Below, in pieces: positions 59,244 through 64,000 of a stretch of DNA of 64,000 nucleotides (positions within the stretch are counted from its first letter, which is position 1; each line of letters begins with the position of its first letter). The notes below the pieces were generated by a model that searched no databases, was not told the origin of the DNA, and saw only the letters and a program-made list of their open reading frames with translations. A program made the translations under genes and the position numbers. Where the stretch lies: the NCBI RefSeq assembly GCF_001457475.1, contig NZ_LN831029.1:1550001-1614000 (forward strand). The letters run 5' to 3'. The stretch comes from Achromobacter xylosoxidans. GTDB taxonomy: Bacteria > Pseudomonadota > Gammaproteobacteria > Burkholderiales > Burkholderiaceae_B.

Positions 59244-60344
59244 ATGTCTCTATTCAAACGCTCTGTCGTCAGCGAGATCACCAGTCACGCTGGCGTTGTC
59301 TTTTCCACGTTGCTCATCGTATGGCTCAGCGTGCTGCTGGTGCGCCTGCTCGGTGAGGCGGCGGGCGGCAACATCGGGGCGGACGTCGTGCTCGTGCTGG
59401 CCGCGCTGTCCACCATCACGGCCTTGCCGACCATCCTGGCGGTGTCGGTCTTCATCGCGGTGCTCACCACGGTCACGCGCAACTATCGGGAATCCGAGAT
59501 GGTGGTGTGGTTCGCCAGCGGCCTGTCGCTGGCTGACTGGCTCAAGCCGGTGCTGCGCGTCGCCGTTCCCGTGGCCATCGCGGTCGCGGGCCTGACGCTG
59601 GTGGCCGCGCCGTGGGCTTATCGCCAGATCGGCGAATACCATGAACGCTTCGAGCAACGCTCCGACCTGTCCAAGGTGACCGCGGGCCAGTTCGCGGAGT
59701 CGGCTGGCGGCAATCGCGTGTTCTTCGCCGAGGACCCGGCCAAGCCTACCGACGAACTGGGCAATGTGTTCGCGCGCGAAACCGGCCCCGAATGGCTGAG
59801 CGTCCTGACCGCCAGCAGCGCCCATAGCGAAACCCTGCCCAATGGCGACCGCTTCCTGGTGCTGGGTGAAGGGCACCGCTATGACCTCAAGCCGGGCACG
59901 CCCGAGATCCGCCTGGTGCACTTCGAGAAATACGGCCTGCGCCTGGAGAGCAAGGGCGGCGATGACCCGGTCGCCGAGGCCCGCGCGGCCGCCGAACGTT
60001 CGTCCAAGGCCCGCACCACGCCGCAGCTGATGGCCGACAACACCAGCAGCAGCTGGTCGCAGGTGATGTGGCGCATTTCGCTGCCGCTGGCCGCGCTCAA
60101 CCTGGCGCTGCTGGCGATCCCGCTGGGGGCGGTGAATCCGCGCCTGGGCCGTTCCGGCGACCTGCTCATCGCCGGCCTGGTGGGCCTGCTCTACATGAAC
60201 CTGATCAACCTGTCGCGCGCCTGGATTTCCAATGGCAAGCTCAGCTTCGGCGTGGGCACGGTGGCGATCCACGTCGTCGTGGCCATGTTCACGGCATTCC
60301 TGCTGATGCGCCGCCTGCGGGTCAAGGCGCCCAAGAACAGCTAG
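59244..60344 (+). CDS. lptF: LPS export permease LptF
   Basis: A 366-residue membrane subunit of the LptB2FG complex that extracts LPS from the inner membrane. Six helices (three near the N-terminus, three near the C-terminus) flank a periplasmic beta-jellyroll (about 110-270). The start (MSLFKRSVVSEI) is at 59244; longer in-frame readings overlap pepA. The usual partner lptG does not follow: the next gene is a LysR regulator on the other strand. Confidence 0.95.
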   Translation: MSLFKRSVVSEITSHAGVVFSTLLIVWLSVLLVRLLGEAAGGNIGADVVLVLAALSTITALPTILAVSVFIAVLTTVTRNYRESEMVVWFASGLSLADWLKPVLRVAVPVAIAVAGLTLVAAPWAYRQIGEYHERFEQRSDLSKVTAGQFAESAGGNRVFFAEDPAKPTDELGNVFARETGPEWLSVLTASSAHSETLPNGDRFLVLGEGHRYDLKPGTPEIRLVHFEKYGLRLESKGGDDPVAEARAAAERSSKARTTPQLMADNTSSSWSQVMWRISLPLAALNLALLAIPLGAVNPRLGRSGDLLIAGLVGLLYMNLINLSRAWISNGKLSFGVGTVAIHVVVAMFTAFLLMRRLRVKAPKNS

Positions 60345-60444
60345 GGGCGGAAAGCGCGGCCCCGCCACGCAATCATGGCGGCCGGCCGAGAGTGGCCGCC
60401 GCGCTTGCGGCGCGGCTGCCCCGGTCCCGGATTGCCAGGCCTGC

Positions 60445-61365
60445 TCAGGGCAGGTATTTCATGGTGCCGCGCTTGCCGGCCAGCAGGTCGGCGTTCCGTA
60501 GCACCGACTTGCGGATGAATTCCCACAGCACCGTCACGCGCTTGAGCTTGCGCAGGTCCTCGTGGCAGTACATCCAGAACGATCGCGTGATCTCCACTTC
60601 CTTTTCCAGCACCGGCTTGAGCCGCGGATCCTGCGCCGCGATGAAGCAGGGCAGGATGGCCAGCGACTGGCCCTGCAGCGCCGCGTGGTATTGCGCCACC
60701 ACGCTGGTGCTGCGCAACACCACGCGGCTGGCGGGTAGCAGATCTTCCAGGTAGCGCAGGCGTTCGCTGAACAGCAGTTCGTCGACGTAGCCGATGAAGC
60801 TGTGCCCGGCCAGGTCGGCGCGGCCCCGGATCGGTGGATGACGGGCCAGGTACTCGGGCGTGCCGTACAGGCGCAAGGTGTAATCGCACAGCTTGCTGCA
60901 GACGTACGGGCCGCGCTGGGGGCGCTCGATGGTGATGGCCAGGTCGGCCTCGCGCTTGGACAGGCTGACAAAGCGCGGCACCGGCAGGATGTCCAGCGTG
61001 ATGTGCGGATAGCGCCGCTGGAAGTCGGCGGCGAGCGGCGTCAGCACGTAGCTGCCGAAGCCCTCGGTGGCGCCGATGCGCAGGTGGCCGGACAGCGCCT
61101 GCCCGATCCCCGACAGGGTTTCGCGGGCGCTGTGCACCGTGCTTTCCATCTGCTCGGCGTGCACGAACAGGCGCTGGCCGTCCTCGGTCAGCACGAAGCC
61201 GGCGCTGCGCGACTTCTCGAACAGCAGCGTGTCCAGCTCGGTTTCCAGCGCGCGGATGCGGCGCGATACCGTGGTGTGCTCGACCCCGAGCCTGCGCGCC
61301 GCGGCGCTGACGCGCTGGGTTCGGGCGACCTCCAGGAAATACCGCAGACTGTCCCAATCCAGCAC
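60445..61365 (-). CDS. LysR-family regulator of the SBP-mmsA locus
   Basis: A 306-residue LysR protein. The DNA-binding domain is LRYFLEVARTQRVSAAARRLGVEHTTVSRRI in two blocks (about 5-60). The effector domain follows and resembles regulators that sit beside mmsA-like dehydrogenase genes. GTG 61365 is chosen because AGGAG lies eight bases upstream; a GTG at 61401 would run into the operator. It is divergent from the binding protein and mmsA, and the intergenic dyads fit autoregulation plus activation. Confidence 0.88.
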   Translation of the reverse strand: MLDWDSLRYFLEVARTQRVSAAARRLGVEHTTVSRRIRALETELDTLLFEKSRSAGFVLTEDGQRLFVHAEQMESTVHSARETLSGIGQALSGHLRIGATEGFGSYVLTPLAADFQRRYPHITLDILPVPRFVSLSKREADLAITIERPQRGPYVCSKLCDYTLRLYGTPEYLARHPPIRGRADLAGHSFIGYVDELLFSERLRYLEDLLPASRVVLRSTSVVAQYHAALQGQSLAILPCFIAAQDPRLKPVLEKEVEITRSFWMYCHEDLRKLKRVTVLWEFIRKSVLRNADLLAGKRGTMKYLP

Positions 61366-61384
61366 GTTTTTCGCTCCTGACAAG

Positions 61385-61414
61385 CTTGTGCATTGATGCA
61401 CAAGGAATGTGCAT
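61385..61414. promoter_or_regulatory. LysR operator cluster
   Basis: cttgtgca-ttga-tgcacaag (61385-61404) is a perfect dyad. A third half-site makes a second dyad, atgcac-N7-gtgcat (61396-61414). The first dyad is centred near -64 from the predicted start of the divergent gene, the usual LysR recognition position, and the second reaches towards the -35. Confidence 0.65.
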
Positions 61415-61422
61415 TTCTAGTG

Positions 61423-61451
61423 TTGCTTGTTGATTTTCACACATCTACACT
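61423..61451 (+). promoter_or_regulatory. Promoter of the binding-protein/mmsA unit
   Basis: TTGCTT (61423-61428), 17-base spacer and TACACT (61446-61451), predicting a start near 61458. The modest hexamers fit an activator-dependent promoter. Confidence 0.6.
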
Positions 61452-61536
61452 GGGTCGGCAGCCCTGGGGGACAACCGCCAGGAGCCGCAGGCCGCAAAGA
61501 CGGCGCCATAACGCATAAAACTCAGGAGACAAATCC

Positions 61537-62754
61537 ATGGAATTGCACGCACGCGGGCTGGCCGCAGGCTTGTGTCTGGGCGCTGCCCTGTTGAGTCAGG
61601 CGTACGCGGCGGATAAACCGCCCGTGAAGATCGGCATCCTGACCGACATGTCGGGCACCTACGCCGGCATGGGCGGGCCGGGTTCGGTGGCGGCGGCGCA
61701 GTTGGCCATCGACGATTGCCTGGCCGCGGAATGCAAGGGCATGAAGATCGAGCTGGTGTCGGCTGACAACCAGAACAAGGCCGACGTGGGCGCGGCCAAG
61801 GCGCGCGAGTGGTTCGACCGCGACGGCGTCACCGCCATCGCCGACCTGACCAACTCGGCCGTGGCGCTGGCGGTGCAGGGCATCGCGCGCGAAAAGAACA
61901 AGGTCGTGATGTTCTCCGGCCCGGCCACCACGGCGCTGACCAACAAGGAATGCTCGCCGGTCGGGTTCCACTGGATGTTCGACACCTATTCGCAGTCCGC
62001 CGGCGGCGCCAAGGCCACGGTCAGGGCGGGCGGCAAGTCCTGGTACTTCATCACCGTCGACTACGCCTTCGGCCATTCGCTGGAGGCCGATACGGCCAAG
62101 GCCGTCAAGGCGCTGGGCGGTACCGTCGCCGGCAGCGTGCGGCATCCGTTGAACGCGCCGGACTTCGCTTCGTACCTGCTGCAGGCGCAAAGCTCCAAGG
62201 CGCAGGTGGTGGCGCTGGCCAACGGCGGCCAGGACACCGTCAACGCGGTCAAGCAGGCGCGCGAATTCGGCATCGTGGCCGGGGGCCAGCGCCTGGTGTC
62301 GCTGCTGATCTTCCTGTCCGACCTGCGCGCGCTGGGGCTGGAAAGCGCCCAGGGGCTGTCGTACGTGGACGGCTTCTACTGGGATTACGACGACGCCACG
62401 CGCCAGTGGTCGACGCGCTTCGAGAAGGCCTTCCGCGGCCTGAAGCCGACCATGACGCAGGCCGGCGTGTATTCCAGCGTGCTGCACTACCTGCGTTCGG
62501 TGGCGGCCTCGGGCAGCACCGACGGCAAGGTGGTGGCCGACAAGATGCGCGAGCTGCCGATCAAGGATCCGATCATGCGCAATGCTTCGATCCGGCCCGA
62601 CGGCCGCGTGATCCACGACATGTACCTGTATGAGGTGAAAAAGCCGTCCGAATCCAAGGGCGGTTGGGATTATTCCAAGCTGGTGGCCACCATCCCGGCG
62701 GCCGAGGCCTTCCAGCCGCTGGCCGATTCGGCCTGCCCGCTGGTGCAGAAGTAA
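61537..62754 (+). CDS. LivJ-type ABC substrate-binding protein
   Basis: A 405-residue periplasmic binding protein with a signal peptide ending AYA (about residue 24). It is clearly paralogous to the livJ product at 4486-5700, sharing VKIGILTDMSG-, DYAFGHSLE- and LLQAQSSKAQ-like blocks. No permease or ATPase gene is adjacent, so it probably uses a liv transporter encoded elsewhere, such as livHMGF. It stands before mmsA and behind a LysR-controlled promoter, so its ligand may feed the methylmalonate-semialdehyde route, for example a branched-chain amino acid or its catabolite. CAGGAG precedes the ATG. Confidence 0.88.
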   Translation: MELHARGLAAGLCLGAALLSQAYAADKPPVKIGILTDMSGTYAGMGGPGSVAAAQLAIDDCLAAECKGMKIELVSADNQNKADVGAAKAREWFDRDGVTAIADLTNSAVALAVQGIAREKNKVVMFSGPATTALTNKECSPVGFHWMFDTYSQSAGGAKATVRAGGKSWYFITVDYAFGHSLEADTAKAVKALGGTVAGSVRHPLNAPDFASYLLQAQSSKAQVVALANGGQDTVNAVKQAREFGIVAGGQRLVSLLIFLSDLRALGLESAQGLSYVDGFYWDYDDATRQWSTRFEKAFRGLKPTMTQAGVYSSVLHYLRSVAASGSTDGKVVADKMRELPIKDPIMRNASIRPDGRVIHDMYLYEVKKPSESKGGWDYSKLVATIPAAEAFQPLADSACPLVQK

Positions 62755-62850
62755 GGCGCGGCGCGCCGCCGGCAGACCCGGCGGCGCCCGCGCGAGATCC
62801 AAGAACGCGGATTCCATCCGCATCGACTATGCAGTTGTGAGGAGCATCAA

Positions 62851-64000
62851 ATGAGTGAAGTCCCCCGCGTTCCGCTATTGATCGGCGGCAAGCTCGTGCA
62901 GTCCAAGACCACCGAATGGCGCGACGTGATCAACCCCGCCACCCAGGAAGTCGTGGCCAAGGTGCCGTTCGCCACGCGCGCCGAACTGGACGAGGCCATC
63001 GCCAATTCCAAGGAAGCCTTCAAGACCTGGCGCAACAGCGGCCAGGGCCTGCGCATGCGCGTCATGCTGAAGTTCCAGGAACTGCTGCGCGCCAATACCG
63101 CCAAGCTGGCCGAGATGATCACCCGCGAGCACGGCAAGACCCTGCCGGACGCCGAGGGCGAAGTCGGACGCGGCCTGGAAGTGGTCGAGCACGCCTGCTC
63201 GATCGCCAACCTGCAGCTGGGCGAGTACGCCGAGAACGCCGCCTCCGGCATCGACGTCTACACCCTGATCCAGCCGCTGGGCGTGTGCGCGGGCATCACC
63301 GCGTTCAACTTCCCGGTGATGCTGCCGTGCTTCATGTTTCCCATCGCGGTGGCCTGCGGCAATACCTTCGTGCTCAAGCCGTCCGAGCAGGATCCGACCT
63401 CGTCGCTGTTCCTGGCCCAGCTGGCGCTGGAAGCCGGCCTGCCGCCGGGCGTGCTGAACGTGGTGCATGGCGGTCCGGAAACGGCCAACGGCCTGTGCGA
63501 GCATCCCGACATCAAGGCGGTGTCGTTCATCGGTTCGACCCGCGTCGGCACCGAGATCTACAACCGCGCCTCGGCCGCCGGCAAGCGCTGCCAGTCGATG
63601 ATGGGCGCCAAGAACCACTGCGTGATCCTGCCGGACGCCGATCCGGAAGTCGCGCTGAACCAATTGCTGGGCGCCGCGTTCGGCGCCGCAGGCCAGCGCT
63701 GCATGGCCTCGTCGGTGGCCGTGCTGGTGGGCGAGGCCCGCAACTGGCTGCCTGATTTCGTCGAGCGCGCCAAGAAGCTCAAGGTCAATTCCGGCATGGA
63801 CCGCGCCGCCGACCTGGGCCCGCTGGTGTCGCCGAACGCCAAGAAGCGCGTCGAAAGCCTGATCCAGAAGGGCGTGGACGAAGGCGCCAAACTGCTGCTG
63901 GACGGCCGCAACCTGAAAGTCGCCGGTTTCGAGCAGGGCAACTTCGTGGGCCCGACCGTGTTCGAGGGCGTCACCGAGAACATGACCATCTACACCGAGG
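62851..64000 (+). CDS. mmsA: Methylmalonate-semialdehyde dehydrogenase, 5' part
   Basis: The first 383 codons are in the window; about 115 more are expected beyond the edge. It is a CoA-acylating aldehyde dehydrogenase that turns methylmalonate semialdehyde (valine, thymine or inositol breakdown) to propionyl-CoA, or malonate semialdehyde to acetyl-CoA. Catalytic Cys284 is in GQRCMAS. The MGAKNH segment (251-256) replaces the ELGGK motif of ordinary aldehyde dehydrogenases and is typical of MmsA. The ATG follows TGAGGAG. It is 96 bases after the binding-protein gene and probably co-transcribed. Confidence 0.92.
   Translation, partial: MSEVPRVPLLIGGKLVQSKTTEWRDVINPATQEVVAKVPFATRAELDEAIANSKEAFKTWRNSGQGLRMRVMLKFQELLRANTAKLAEMITREHGKTLPDAEGEVGRGLEVVEHACSIANLQLGEYAENAASGIDVYTLIQPLGVCAGITAFNFPVMLPCFMFPIAVACGNTFVLKPSEQDPTSSLFLAQLALEAGLPPGVLNVVHGGPETANGLCEHPDIKAVSFIGSTRVGTEIYNRASAAGKRCQSMMGAKNHCVILPDADPEVALNQLLGAAFGAAGQRCMASSVAVLVGEARNWLPDFVERAKKLKVNSGMDRAADLGPLVSPNAKKRVESLIQKGVDEGAKLLLDGRNLKVAGFEQGNFVGPTVFEGVTENMTIYTE

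Overview
The window is high-GC bacterial chromosome, almost wall-to-wall housekeeping and metabolic genes. The best guess for the source is an Alcaligenaceae betaproteobacterium, Achromobacter-like or Bordetella-like. The basis is gene content and order: rpmF-plsX-fabHDG-acpP-fabF, then rpoE-rseA-rseB-mucD-lepA-lepB-rnc-era-recO; trpB-trpA-accD followed by a PagL-type deacylase; Bug-family binding proteins; a cysteine-type PHB depolymerase; and many liv-type binding proteins. I ran no database search, so the genus is an inference. I saw no rRNA, tRNA, CRISPR array, insertion sequence, prophage or integrase.

Layout. 1-2407 (minus): the start of a phosphocholine-type phospholipase C, a class IV aminotransferase and an orphan betaine/choline-type binding protein. 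2520-7242 (minus): a complete branched-chain amino acid ABC operon livG-F-J-H-M with a dyad-bearing leader. 7611-8884 (minus): nth and an anchorless RsxB/RnfB. 8947-11580 (minus): PHB depolymerase, ferredoxin-NADP reductase and a 7Fe ferredoxin. 11737-13336 (plus): pncB and a RidA protein. 13503-14842 (minus): a flavodoxin-like protein and an MtfA peptidase. 14951-19962: synthetase-type relA, an MHS transporter and argE. 20114-23893: trpB-trpA-accD and pagL. 24042-31040: rne with a long leader, divergent from rluC, a HAD phosphatase and msrP-msrQ. 31095-33192 (minus): AmiD-like amidase, RsmI-like methyltransferase and a Maf/YceF pyrophosphatase.

33261-39994 (plus) is the yceD-rpmF-plsX-fabH-fabD-fabG-acpP-fabF lipid cluster. 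It runs through a small YgfX-like membrane gene into the envelope-stress operon rpoE-rseA-rseB-mucD (to 44215). Then come lepA, lepB, rnc, era and recO (to 49371). 49391-56528 is the most accessory part: a LysR regulator, a PLP-enzyme/deacylase/Bug cassette, a nucleotide-exchanger-like permease with a Tat-exported aldo/keto reductase, and a YccA-like membrane protein. 56692-60344 has pepA-holC-DUF2486-like (minus) divergent from lptF. 60445-64000 has a LysR regulator divergent from a second liv-type binding protein and a partial mmsA.

No single locus is clearly a new system. The most testable leads are: a Walker A lysine-to-arginine change in LivF; alternative stem-loops between livJ and livH; a perfect dyad in the liv leader; a rne leader with a palindrome beside the ribosome binding site and a promoter inside rluC; a LysR operator placed near -64 of a good promoter; the PLP-enzyme/deacylase/Bug cassette; and a possible ATC start codon for the YceD homologue.
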